Assembly: GCA_963667375.1 (NCBI GenBank)
Contig: OY763323.1
Span: 434,001-498,000, forward strand
DNA length: 64,000 bases
Direction: 5' to 3'
Origin: G963556115 sp963667375
Lineage (GTDB): Bacteria > Planctomycetota > SZUA-567
Program-made: the position numbers and the translations under genes
Part shown: positions 8,839 to 17,564 of the stretch, piece by piece
How positions within the stretch are numbered: the stretch's first letter is position 1
How the letters are laid out: every line of letters starts with the position of its first letter
The notes under the pieces: model-generated
The model's database searches: none
Seen by the model: the letters and a program-made list of their open reading frames with translations, nothing else
Told to the model about the DNA's origin: nothing

Positions 8839-11352
8839 TCAGGCAAACGAAAACATCTGCTGAAACTCATCACATACCGCATCAGCACTCTCCTGCTCCA
8901 GCGCGATTGCCGCCATCTCAACGAATCGTTCGCTGCTGTTCTCAAGCATCAGATCCTTAATTTCCGGTATTTCACGCGGTGCCATCGACAACTTGGATAC
9001 TCCCAGCCCGACAAGTAGAGCCGCTCCCTGTGGATCTCCGGCTATACTGCCGCAGACACTTACCGGACGCTGATACTTCCCGGCACCATTCACTGTCTGC
9101 TTTATCATACGCAGCACCGCCGGATGCAGGCTATCCACCTCACAGGCAAGTTCCGGATTCTGTCTATCCATAGCCAGCACATACTGCGTCAGATCATTGG
9201 TGCCAATGGAGAAGAAGTCCACATACTTGGCAAGCAGATCTGCCATAACCGCCGCAGCCGGCACCTCAATCATAATTCCCAATCGTATTTTCGGTGCATC
9301 AACTTCTTTGCGAATACTGGCGCATATTGCTTTAAGCTCTTTGATCTCACCTACCGAGGTAATCATCGGGAACATCACGGAAATATTATCATACATCTTT
9401 GCCGCACGGTACAGCGCCCGCATCTGCGGTTCGAATATATCTCTGCGCCGCAGCAGGAGTCTTGATCCCCGCACGCCCAGAAACGGATTATTCTCTGCCA
9501 GCAGCTGCAGATGTTCCACCGGCTTATCGCCGCCAATATCCAGAGTTCGAATAACAACCTCTTTTCCATTCATACTTTTAGCCATCTCACAGTATATTTC
9601 ATACTGCTCATCTTCAGTGAAGGTCTTCTGCTGTTCAATGAAGAGAAACTCCGTCCGCATCAGCCCTACACCCTCAGCCCCCATCTCAAGCGCCAGCGGT
9701 GCCTGCTCCGGTGTATTGATATTCGCCGCAATCATAATCCTTTTACCGTCTACGGTCTGTGATTCCATACTCCGCCGCTCAATCATAGCGTCACGCTTTC
9801 CGGTACGTTTCTGTATTTCCGCCCGGGCAGCCACCAGAATATTCTCAGCAGGATTGAGCCAGATCTTACCGCCGTCGCCATCAATAATAACTTTGGAACC
9901 ATTCTCCGCTGTCAGCAGTTCACCACCGGCGGCAACTACCGCTGCCAGCCCCAGAGTACGAGCCAGTATCGCGGTATGTGAGGTCGAACCTCCCTGCACT
10001 GTTGCCAGAGCCACAACCCTGTCAGTATCGATCTGCGCGGTATCAGATGGTGTCAGATCCTCTGCGGCAATAACTATATTCTGGCCCTCAGGCAGTTTAT
10101 TCTCGGTAAAATCAAGCTCAGGCGCCAGTTCTTTCAGCACCCTGATACCGACATCCCGCAGATCAATTGCTCTTCCGGCCAGCAGTTCGGTATCACATCC
10201 AGCCAGTTCCTGCGCCTGCGCTTCTACCGACTGCTGCCAGGACCAGGCGACGCCATGCCCCTGTGCCATCAGCCGGCAGCAGGAGGATAGTAAAGCGTCA
10301 TCATCCAGCAACCCCGCCTGCGCGGTGAATATCTCCGCCTCGGCCGCACTCAGCCTTTCCTCAGTATCTGCCGCGATCCGCTCGAGTTCCGCTCTGGTTT
10401 TCTGCAACGCCTTTTCCAGAGCCTCACCATCACTGGTAATGTCTCCCGCTTTATCCGGCACCTCGACCTGAACCGCTTTAAAGAAATAAATACTGCCGAT
10501 TGCCAGACCCGGAGCTGCCGCCACCCCGGAAATCACCTGTGCCCGCTCACGTTCCTTTACCTCCGGCACCCAGGCTCTCTGCGTAATACGCTTGCTGATT
10601 TTACGCGTTTTGGTATTCTCAATAGCAGTCAACGCGCTTATATCCCGCCTGAAACTCTCCAGAACACTCTTCGCTTCATCACCTTCAGCCGAGATCACCA
10701 GGGTGTCATTGACCTTCACATTCAGATTGAGCAGTGCTACCAGACTGCAGGGATCCGCGGTTTTATTCTTACTCTTATTCCGTATTCGCATTGGAATACC
10801 CGCTGCTCTGGCTTTTTCAACCCAGATACTCGCCGGACGTGCATGCAGACCAGACTGATAATTAACCTTCCAGGTGAAGGCTTCACTATAATCATCCTCT
10901 ACCGGCGCATTATTCTCTCCGCTGTTCTCACTATCAAGCAGCAGCGACCGCACTACCCCGACCTCAGTAGCTGTGTTGACCGTCTGCAGTGCCTCTTTAT
11001 TCATTATAATTCCGGTAAGCCTAGTCAGTATATCAATATGGGCATCGGTCTTAGCCGCTATCGCCACTACCAGCGTAGCCACATCATCCTTACCCCACTG
11101 CACACCCTCGGGTACCTGAATTACGACGATACCATCCTTTTTTACCATATTCTTATCAGCCAGCTCACCATGGGGAATTGCCACACCACTCCCCAAATAT
11201 GTGTTATCCGTCTCTTCTCGACGTTTCATGCTCTCAGCATAAGTCAGGGGTATGCATCCCGCATCGGCCAGCAGACGGACAGCTTTTTCAATCGTCTCAT
11301 CCTTGCTGGCGGTTTTTTCCCCAAGACATATTATTAATTCCGGGTTACTCAT
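8839..11352 (-). CDS. Multiphosphoryl transfer protein: EIIA(Fru/Mtl)-HPr-Enzyme I fusion
   Basis: An 837-residue soluble PTS fusion that carries phosphate from PEP to the FruA permease in one chain. The EIIA domain (1-140) has the active His in GVAIPHGEL (about 61). HPr follows (160-245) with the active His in SGLHARPAS (about 170). Enzyme I fills the rest: phospho-His loop GGSTSHTAILARTLG near 455, PEP-binding GVGLMRTEFLF, and the C-terminal CGSIAGDP with the catalytic Cys. The ATG at 11352 has GGAGG six bases upstream; a TTG at 11358 is less likely. No separate EI or HPr gene is in the window. Fusions of this order are known for fructose PTS in proteobacteria. Confidence 0.93.
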   Translation of the reverse strand: MSNPELIICLGEKTASKDETIEKAVRLLADAGCIPLTYAESMKRREETDNTYLGSGVAIPHGELADKNMVKKDGIVVIQVPEGVQWGKDDVATLVVAIAAKTDAHIDILTRLTGIIMNKEALQTVNTATEVGVVRSLLLDSENSGENNAPVEDDYSEAFTWKVNYQSGLHARPASIWVEKARAAGIPMRIRNKSKNKTADPCSLVALLNLNVKVNDTLVISAEGDEAKSVLESFRRDISALTAIENTKTRKISKRITQRAWVPEVKERERAQVISGVAAAPGLAIGSIYFFKAVQVEVPDKAGDITSDGEALEKALQKTRAELERIAADTEERLSAAEAEIFTAQAGLLDDDALLSSCCRLMAQGHGVAWSWQQSVEAQAQELAGCDTELLAGRAIDLRDVGIRVLKELAPELDFTENKLPEGQNIVIAAEDLTPSDTAQIDTDRVVALATVQGGSTSHTAILARTLGLAAVVAAGGELLTAENGSKVIIDGDGGKIWLNPAENILVAARAEIQKRTGKRDAMIERRSMESQTVDGKRIMIAANINTPEQAPLALEMGAEGVGLMRTEFLFIEQQKTFTEDEQYEIYCEMAKSMNGKEVVIRTLDIGGDKPVEHLQLLAENNPFLGVRGSRLLLRRRDIFEPQMRALYRAAKMYDNISVMFPMITSVGEIKELKAICASIRKEVDAPKIRLGIMIEVPAAAVMADLLAKYVDFFSIGTNDLTQYVLAMDRQNPELACEVDSLHPAVLRMIKQTVNGAGKYQRPVSVCGSIAGDPQGAALLVGLGVSKLSMAPREIPEIKDLMLENSSERFVEMAAIALEQESADAVCDEFQQMFSFA

Positions 11353-11593
11353 CCTCAACCTCCGTTACTCGCAGCCCCATACCCAATACCCAGAATATCA
11401 AGTATTTTTCAACTACCATCTTTCTCACACGCTAATTTCTTCGTAAAAAAATATAATCAGCAACAAACAACTTCTACACCCTGCCAATGTGAAACAGTAC
11501 AAGCTCAAATTTTACTCTTTCACAATTCACAACAACCTTACAACTCTACCACTTTAACACATCTCGCTCAATCCGTTATAGGCGGATGCTGCC

Positions 11594-11636
11594 TGCTCCC
11601 GCTGCCGGCAAAACCCTTACCGGCAGCAACGGAGCA
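11594..11636 (-). terminator. Two-part hairpin after the aldolase gene
   Basis: An inner stem GCTGCCGG/CCGGCAGC is extended by an outer TGCTCC/GGAGCA. It starts 12 bases past the aldolase stop. There is no T-run, so it may be a processing or stability hairpin that separates aldolase mRNA from the EI-fusion mRNA. Confidence 0.5.
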
Positions 11637-11647
11637 CAACTGCAGCT

Positions 11648-12526
11648 CTATTTGCCGTTACGGAATTCGGTTATCACCCGTTTGGCGTATTCTTTGGCAT
11701 ATCCATACCCAGCCTGTTCCAGCAGTTCATGGAATGCGATGCCCTTATTTGACTTCTCAATCAGCTCAGCTGCGAATTCAGTAGTCGCCTTGGACATATA
11801 TGAATAGTAGTTTACCTTGGAACAGCCGGCATTGATTGCATTCTTAATCTGATCCCACTCCACTCCGGAGGCGCCATGCATTACCACTCTCACATCTTCA
11901 GGCATCTTCGCGCGTATCTCTTTCACACGGTCAATATCAAGTACCGGAGGTTCCGCGTAAATACCATGCATAGTTCCAAAGCATACCGCCAGCGCATCAA
12001 CCCCGGTCTCTCTGGCGAAGATACCGGCATCATCAGGATTAGTAAAGAACTTCCGGATATCCGCATTGGTCAGGACTGCATCCTCGCCGCCATGAGTATC
12101 CTCAAGCGCAGATGCCATTACACCCAGCTCACCCTCTACGGTTATATTCAGATCATGCGCGATCCTGGTGAACTCCTTGACCTTCGCAATATTCTCTGCC
12201 ATCGGCAGCGCACTGCAGTCATACATGATAGATGAGAATCCGGCGCGTATCGCCTTCATCAGGAAGTTATAGCTGGTGCCATGGTCCAGATGCACACATA
12301 CCGGCACCGATGCCGCCTTGGCATACTTTACCATCTCCGGTCCGATACGCTCAATCGGTATCAGCGTGTTATGCACCTCAGCATGATCGATAATAACCGG
12401 CGCACCCAGCTCTTCAGCCGCATCAATAACCGCTCTGATAAACTCTACATTCGGTGTATTGATACAGGGGATCGCATACTGATTCTTCTCCGCATCTGAC
12501 AAAATCTCTTTTAAGTTAACAAGCAT
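11648..12526 (-). CDS. Class II fructose/tagatose-bisphosphate aldolase
   Basis: A 292-residue zinc-dependent aldolase that splits a ketose bisphosphate into dihydroxyacetone phosphate and glyceraldehyde 3-phosphate. Visible motifs are VCVHLDHGTSY (zinc His and catalytic Asp), VEGELGVM, FGTMHGIY and VVMHGASGV (metal and phosphate binding). The size fits the FbaA/KbaY/GatY group, which sequence reading alone cannot separate. The ATG at 12526 (MLVNLKEIL) has GGAG about 8 bases upstream, better than the frame start at 12559. It is the first gene of the PTS module; a sugar-phosphate kinase that would be expected between PTS and aldolase is absent from the window. Confidence 0.88.
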   Translation of the reverse strand: MLVNLKEILSDAEKNQYAIPCINTPNVEFIRAVIDAAEELGAPVIIDHAEVHNTLIPIERIGPEMVKYAKAASVPVCVHLDHGTSYNFLMKAIRAGFSSIMYDCSALPMAENIAKVKEFTRIAHDLNITVEGELGVMASALEDTHGGEDAVLTNADIRKFFTNPDDAGIFARETGVDALAVCFGTMHGIYAEPPVLDIDRVKEIRAKMPEDVRVVMHGASGVEWDQIKNAINAGCSKVNYYSYMSKATTEFAAELIEKSNKGIAFHELLEQAGYGYAKEYAKRVITEFRNGK

Positions 12527-13222
12527 TACTTTCTCCATTCGGTAACTGTCCCTCAGCAAAACTTACCATAAGCAGGAAGAGGGGTATCCTTCTTACAGAT
12601 TGCGCTATAATTAATTATTCTGGAAATTTCACCCGGCTCCGGTACTCCGGTCTTCTCTTACCGGCGCCCGCCAGCCTTATGGCAGCAAACATCACAAAAT
12701 ATGAACCACACAAAACTACTTAAGAGCAAGGTCTGTTTACCCTTGATCTTGACTACAATTTGACTATACAACACTAAAATATTTTACGCCAACAAAACCA
12801 GTTAAATCCTGACACTCCCGCCCGCTGACAGATCTGCACTCCACCGTCAATCATATAACACTCTAAACCACAATATGTTATATTTTCTTTTCTGTCGTGT
12901 CACCCACTTGCAGTGCCAACAATAAACAACTTTCCCGCAACTTTTTATTTCCAGATTTTATTTTTTCCCGGTATTTTCACCTTCATTAACACCCCTCAGT
13001 TAATATTTTTTTATCAGCATTCCCCAGACAACTCACACCACTCCCGCAATACCCTGCTCCCGCCTAAACACAGCCCTAAGACGCTGGCATAGCTCTTATC
13101 TCTGCCCGCTTAGAGCATTTTCCCATATCATCTGCTGAAAAGTTTCTACTCCAGTTTTCCAAATTTTCCAGCCTCACATCCAGACAATTAAAGCCATTTG
13201 GCTAAATTATTCCATATTTCAC
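12527..13222. other. Divergent intergenic region before the aldolase and the 708-residue gene
   Basis: About 700 bases with no gene. It contains two TTGACTA copies spaced 11 bases apart (12749-12755 and 12760-12766), a possible activator site for the PTS module. The aldolase promoter should lie here but is not obvious. Confidence 0.45.
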
Positions 13223-13250
13223 TTGACATTCCTCGACTCTATGCTATAAT
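13223..13250 (+). promoter_or_regulatory. Consensus sigma-70 promoter for the 708-residue protein gene
   Basis: TTGACA at 13223-13228 and TATAAT at 13245-13250 are both perfect, with a 16-base spacer. Transcription would start near 13257, leaving an untranslated leader of about 260 bases before the ATG at 13518. The leader is C/A-rich and has no reading frame that I would accept. Confidence 0.75.
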
Positions 13251-13517
13251 GTGTAGCAACTTATAAATAATCAAAGTTTATTGTATTCGAATATCACCTG
13301 CAACAAACTTCTTACCGAGAAAGCGAACACCTGATGCTTTACCTGCTCTTGCGCACAATCCTTATCTAGTTCTTCATACACGTTCCGACCAACCAGCGCG
13401 AAACGCATTACCTCGCCAAAGTGACAATACAACACAACCGGGAAATTACCAGCGTAATCTCCCTGCAGTTATCTATTATTATATTTTTATCTTATTTATT
13501 ATTAGAAAGGCACACAC

Positions 13518-15644
13518 ATGGCTTTTGACAAATCAGATTCGACTTCTCCCTATTACCAGCCAGATACTACCGACTGGGACAACCTTCTCGCTCCCACCAA
13601 TACTATGGAGCCAGATCTGTCACCGTCTCAGCAGGCTGGAGCCAGCGATCCCGAAATCTTCTACCCGCTCCAGCACTATACAGAGCAGGCTATCAGTACC
13701 AATACACCCGTCTCTGTCTCTCACGACCTTGCCGACTCACAGACCCATATCGCCGCGGCAGCAAAGGTAAACGACAAATTTTTCCCCGGACACCAGTCTC
13801 AAAACAACTTTTCCAGCTCGGATTACACTGCGTTTCCAGTTCAGAGAAAAAAGTCTAAATTTTACGTAAAACAGAACCATACGAACTCATTTGACCATAC
13901 CGAACTTGCAGATATCCCTGTGTCACAAAGTGGCTCTGGCTACACAGCCTCAGGTGGTACCGGCTCATTTGATCAGATTCTAAATGTATATAAAGCCGAA
14001 TCCAGTACCGTCGCTGCTCAACAGTTCAAAGATAATATGAAACAACAGCCAAGCAGTAACGCCAATGCTGACAAAGAACAACAATCAATCATCACTGGGT
14101 TCCCTGCTGCCATAAATCAGGCGCTCACCATCTATAAAAAACGCGGTTCAGATTTTCCCATATCTCTACAAACCATCGACGATATGACCGATATAGTCAT
14201 TTTTAAATTTGCAAAAAATTTTCATAATGGCTATATCATGACTAATATTATGAAGAATTTACCGGAAATCAAAAATCAGGTCAAGCAGCAGCTCTACCCC
14301 GGCTATGATTCCCCTGAACCTTCTCTGACAAAAACCCGCACCATAACCGTTACAGATGTCGAAAATTCCCTTACCTCTGTGCTGCAATCATACATACCCA
14401 GCGCCGAAGTCTATAATTTTTCTAATGAGAACATAGGTAATTATAACACTAAAATGTCAAAAACCGGTGCTGACGCCCAAAACAAGCGTCAGGCTTATCT
14501 CGATCAGAAGGATCAAGATATGCTGTATTATTATTTGGAAGAGCTTTTTAACGCTACTTCTAATAATTATTCAGACAACACCAGCTATCCCGAAATCAGC
14601 AACGAAGATCTTAATATCTTTGGAAATTCAGGAATGGATATAATCAATAAATGCACTACTTGGAAGCCTGATAAGATTGAAGCTAATTATAATAAATACT
14701 ATCACCTTCTTGAATCTGGTGATTTCAACGTCAATATCGATGCTAAATTTATCAAACCACATCTCAATAAAAATAACGCCAGTGATTCTACCGAATTACA
14801 CAATGCCAAGCTGGCTCTGCTTTATACCGCCAGAGATGCCATTAAAGAGTTGAATTACGCCAAAGAATTGACCGCTTATACCGCCGGCCCGAAGGAAATA
14901 ATGAAACAGAATTCCAGCTTTATCAATGCAAGTACACCTGACCTCAAAGAACGCTTCCCAGAATTCTTTTATAACGGTAATAATAAAGATTTAAGTGAGG
15001 AAGAAATCTCTGCTGCGATAAAACTGACCGCTAAACGTTTGCAGGGCGTATATGAACATAACAATGATCTCGGCATCGCCATCGCCAACCGTGTCTACAG
15101 CCAAGGCGAAGGCTACAACCTTCTCGATGGTCTCGCTATCTACGCCCTCGGCGCTCTCAGCCTGCTGAGTAACGACTGCGCCAATCTCCAGCAGGACATA
15201 ATAAAAGCCTCCTATACCGCAAATAAGATAAAAGGAGACCAAATAGGAGAATTTATTAAAAATCATATCGTAGATATTATCAGTATCGCCACTTGCTTCA
15301 TACCCGGTGCTGGCTTTACCGGCACCGTGCGCAATGTCATCGAGACCGTCATCAATGTAAGCGGACACGCCGCCAATATCAACATCTATCTCGACCGCTG
15401 CGATGCCATCATGAATGACCCGCAATATAAAGATAATCCCAAAGATCAATTCCTCGCCCTCTGCGGCGCCACCGCCGACATAATCAGCGTCACAGGCTTT
15501 AACGAAACCATGAGGTTTGCCTCTAATGCCGGTAAAACGGGGAATTACCTTAAAGATGCCTTTACTAGTGCAGGGGGAAGTTTTGCTTCCGCAGTCGTCA
15601 ATAATCCGTCTACAACAAATCAAAAACAAGCCACAAATGAATAA
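13518..15644 (+). CDS. 708-residue protein of unknown function
   Basis: Not recognised. The first ~190 residues are Ser-, Thr-, Gln- and Asp-rich, low in hydrophobics and probably disordered, with no signal peptide. The middle (about 190-560) is charged and helical. Residues about 590-690 are Ala-, Gly- and Ile-rich and amphipathic to hydrophobic (DIISIATCFIPGAGFTG, ALCGATADIISVTGF), suggesting membrane insertion or a hydrophobic core. AGAAAGG stands 8-9 bases before the ATG. A perfect-consensus promoter implies high expression. A small hydrophobic frame overlaps its stop. The layout of disordered N-terminus plus hydrophobic C-terminal domain would suit a secreted toxin or effector, but nothing proves that. 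Confidence 0.7.
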   Translation: MAFDKSDSTSPYYQPDTTDWDNLLAPTNTMEPDLSPSQQAGASDPEIFYPLQHYTEQAISTNTPVSVSHDLADSQTHIAAAAKVNDKFFPGHQSQNNFSSSDYTAFPVQRKKSKFYVKQNHTNSFDHTELADIPVSQSGSGYTASGGTGSFDQILNVYKAESSTVAAQQFKDNMKQQPSSNANADKEQQSIITGFPAAINQALTIYKKRGSDFPISLQTIDDMTDIVIFKFAKNFHNGYIMTNIMKNLPEIKNQVKQQLYPGYDSPEPSLTKTRTITVTDVENSLTSVLQSYIPSAEVYNFSNENIGNYNTKMSKTGADAQNKRQAYLDQKDQDMLYYYLEELFNATSNNYSDNTSYPEISNEDLNIFGNSGMDIINKCTTWKPDKIEANYNKYYHLLESGDFNVNIDAKFIKPHLNKNNASDSTELHNAKLALLYTARDAIKELNYAKELTAYTAGPKEIMKQNSSFINASTPDLKERFPEFFYNGNNKDLSEEEISAAIKLTAKRLQGVYEHNNDLGIAIANRVYSQGEGYNLLDGLAIYALGALSLLSNDCANLQQDIIKASYTANKIKGDQIGEFIKNHIVDIISIATCFIPGAGFTGTVRNVIETVINVSGHAANINIYLDRCDAIMNDPQYKDNPKDQFLALCGATADIISVTGFNETMRFASNAGKTGNYLKDAFTSAGGSFASAVVNNPSTTNQKQATNE

Positions 15645-15792
15645 AATCATTATAATATTTACTTACTTAACCATAGCATATCCTTTATTAACCGTTTTAA
15701 TAAGGGATATACTATACCTCATAACAAAGAGACATCTTAAACAAAAAAAATATATCTTCATTTTCTTTATTCATTATCTACCAGCTTATTAG
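15637..15792 (+). CDS. Possible 51-residue, two-TM small protein
   Basis: The ATG at 15637 overlaps the TAA of the 708-residue gene (ATGAATAA), as in coupled translation. The product MNKIIIIFTYLTIAYPLLTV... has two hydrophobic stretches separated by a basic turn (TKRHLKQKK). It ends at 15792 and overlaps the end of the convergent Sel1 gene by 26 bases. There is no independent ribosome site. It could be a small membrane partner of the upstream protein or a chance frame. Confidence 0.35.
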   Translation: MNKIIIIFTYLTIAYPLLTVLIRDILYLITKRHLKQKKYIFIFFIHYLPAY

Positions 15793-16855
15793 ACTTTACT
15801 TCTTCCTCTTCCAATTCCTTCAACTCCGCATTTGCTTTTTCCCGCATGTTATATTCTGCAGCAATGTGAAACATCTCCTTGACTTTTTCTATATTCTTCT
15901 TATACTCTATTCCTTCTTTATACATTACACCTAGTGCAAAACTACCACTCATTTCACCCCGAGCCATTCCCTTTTCTAGCGCTAGCCTCGCCAAATGATA
16001 ATTCTTTTCAACACCACGACCAAAAAAATACAATGTACCTAATAATGAATTTGATCCAGGACAATCTTCATCATATGCTCTTTTTATCCATTTAAATGCT
16101 TTATCATTATCCTGAACAACTCCATATCCACCGGTCAAATAAATACATCCATAACATAATTTTATACCGGATTCAGCATTTTCCAAATTATCCTGCCATA
16201 ATTCTATCGCTTTAGCATAATTACGCTCTACTCCATAACCTCGGAAATACATCACTCCTAAAGTCATTTCAGCCTCATACATTCCCTCCTCAGCCAGAGG
16301 TTTAAATAGCTCATACGCTTTCTCATAGTTCTTTTCCATCCCCTGACCATTACAATACATCACTCCCAAATGACTCTGCGCCAACTTGCTTCCCAGCTTC
16401 ATCGCCCGCTCATAATACTTCCGCGCCTTAGCATAATCTGCGTCTACCAGAATCCCTTCATGATATATCTGCCCCAGCAGGAGCAAAGCATCCGCATTAT
16501 CGCCAGCCGCAGACTTCTCCAGCCAGTACAGTGCCTTACCTAAATACTCCGGATTCTCCTCATGGTGATAATAATAACAGAATCCCAGCATGACCTGCTG
16601 TACATGATCCCCAGCCTGCGCCCGCTCCAGACTCATTGCCTCCATATCAGCAACCGTATAATAATAATGCTCACCGCCACTCTCCAGCGTCTTCAGCCCC
16701 TTCTCAATAAAGCTCATCTGCTGCGCTATTTCAGCATCCAGCTCCGCCTCACTCTTATCACCATTATCCTCACCATCAAATGCGTAAAGCCATACACCAC
16801 ACCCCAGCACCACCGCCAGCCCTAAACCCAACACTCCAACTCTCTTCCCACTCAT
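15767..16855 (-). CDS. Membrane-anchored Sel1-repeat protein
   Basis: About 362 residues from the ATG at 16855, which has GGGAG six bases upstream; the open frame runs up to 16990 but lacks a ribosome site there. An N-terminal hydrophobic segment (VGVLGLGLAVVLGCGVWLYAF) is a signal anchor or possibly a lipoprotein signal at LGC. From about residue 60 there are at least seven Sel1-like repeats (GxxYxxGxGVEKNYEKAxELW), a solenoid for protein-protein contacts. Family members act as periplasmic adaptors or in signalling. No enzymatic motif. It converges with the 708-residue gene. Confidence 0.85.
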   Translation of the reverse strand: MSGKRVGVLGLGLAVVLGCGVWLYAFDGEDNGDKSEAELDAEIAQQMSFIEKGLKTLESGGEHYYYTVADMEAMSLERAQAGDHVQQVMLGFCYYYHHEENPEYLGKALYWLEKSAAGDNADALLLLGQIYHEGILVDADYAKARKYYERAMKLGSKLAQSHLGVMYCNGQGMEKNYEKAYELFKPLAEEGMYEAEMTLGVMYFRGYGVERNYAKAIELWQDNLENAESGIKLCYGCIYLTGGYGVVQDNDKAFKWIKRAYDEDCPGSNSLLGTLYFFGRGVEKNYHLARLALEKGMARGEMSGSFALGVMYKEGIEYKKNIEKVKEMFHIAAEYNMREKANAELKELEEEEVKSNKLVDNE

Positions 16856-17034
16856 CACAACTCCCATCTCTACCACCACGCAACAATTAAATAATTTTAT
16901 ACCAGAATTATACACGCCACACATCATACCGCAATAACTATTATCCAAAACCACGCCCTTCACCGACCATGTTAACAGTTGCCGCAGCACTCACTCCTGC
17001 CACAGAAAACGCTAACTAAATAAAAATTTATCCT

Positions 17035-17062
17035 TTGACATTATTACCCGCCGCAATATTAT
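17035..17062 (+). promoter_or_regulatory. Promoter of the marR-MFS operon
   Basis: TTGACA at 17035-17040 and TATTAT at 17057-17062, spacer 16 bases. The operators that follow overlap the -10 end and the start site. Confidence 0.7.
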
Positions 17063-17088
17063 TGATATATCAATTATTGACTTATCAA
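17062..17088. promoter_or_regulatory. Twin MarR operator sites
   Basis: TTGATATATCAA (17062-17073, perfect palindrome) and TTGACTTATCAA (17077-17088, one central mismatch pair) have centres 15 bases apart. They sit across the -10 and start of the marR promoter, where a bound MarR dimer would block transcription. Confidence 0.7.
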
Positions 17089-17111
17089 CAATAATATTCA
17101 AGGATCAAATT

Positions 17112-17564
17112 ATGACTATAAATAAAGAAACTTCACTCGGATATCGCTTCAATATCTTATCAAGACTGAATATGCTCTTTCTGAACAACCATCTTAAAAA
17201 ATTCGGCATCAGTTCCGGACAGGTCTCCTGTCTGGCTGAACTTCTTACTAACACCTCACCGGTAACTCAAAACGCAATATCCGCCGCCCTGGCCATAGAC
17301 CAGGCCGCGACAACACGTACCATCGATATTCTTATCCGCAAGGGTTTCGCCACCCGTACCGTCAACCCCGACAACCGGCGGCAAAATCTTGTCTCTGCCA
17401 CTCCCGCCGCCCGCAGAATTGCGGAAGAATACTTTCAAGTCCTCAGAGATAACGACGCAATTTTCTGCTCCCGTCTTACTGCTCACGAACACAAGCAGCT
17501 GCTAAAGCTTATGGATCGTATGATTGCTACTGCCATGAAGGAAAAACATGAACTATACAACTGA
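17112..17564 (+). CDS. MarR-family transcription regulator
   Basis: A 150-residue winged-helix dimeric regulator, normal MarR length. The recognition region SAALAIDQAATTRTIDILIRKGFATRTVNPDNRRQNLVSATP shows the typical helix and wing (DNRR). AAGGA stands before the ATG. It is the first gene of a two-gene operon with an MFS exporter. The twin TTGA(N4)TCAA sites over its promoter argue for autorepression relieved by a small-molecule substrate of the exporter. It likely responds to aromatic or lipophilic compounds, as many MarR proteins do; the ligand cannot be read. Confidence 0.92.
   Translation: MTINKETSLGYRFNILSRLNMLFLNNHLKKFGISSGQVSCLAELLTNTSPVTQNAISAALAIDQAATTRTIDILIRKGFATRTVNPDNRRQNLVSATPAARRIAEEYFQVLRDNDAIFCSRLTAHEHKQLLKLMDRMIATAMKEKHELYN

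Noticed and set aside
9197..10471. 424-codon plus-strand frame opposite the EIIA-HPr-EI fusion
   Set aside because: Shadow frame; the minus strand has all PTS motifs.
14991..15650. 219-codon minus-strand frame opposite the 708-residue gene
   Set aside because: Gly/Asp-rich shadow; the plus-strand gene has a consensus promoter and ribosome site.
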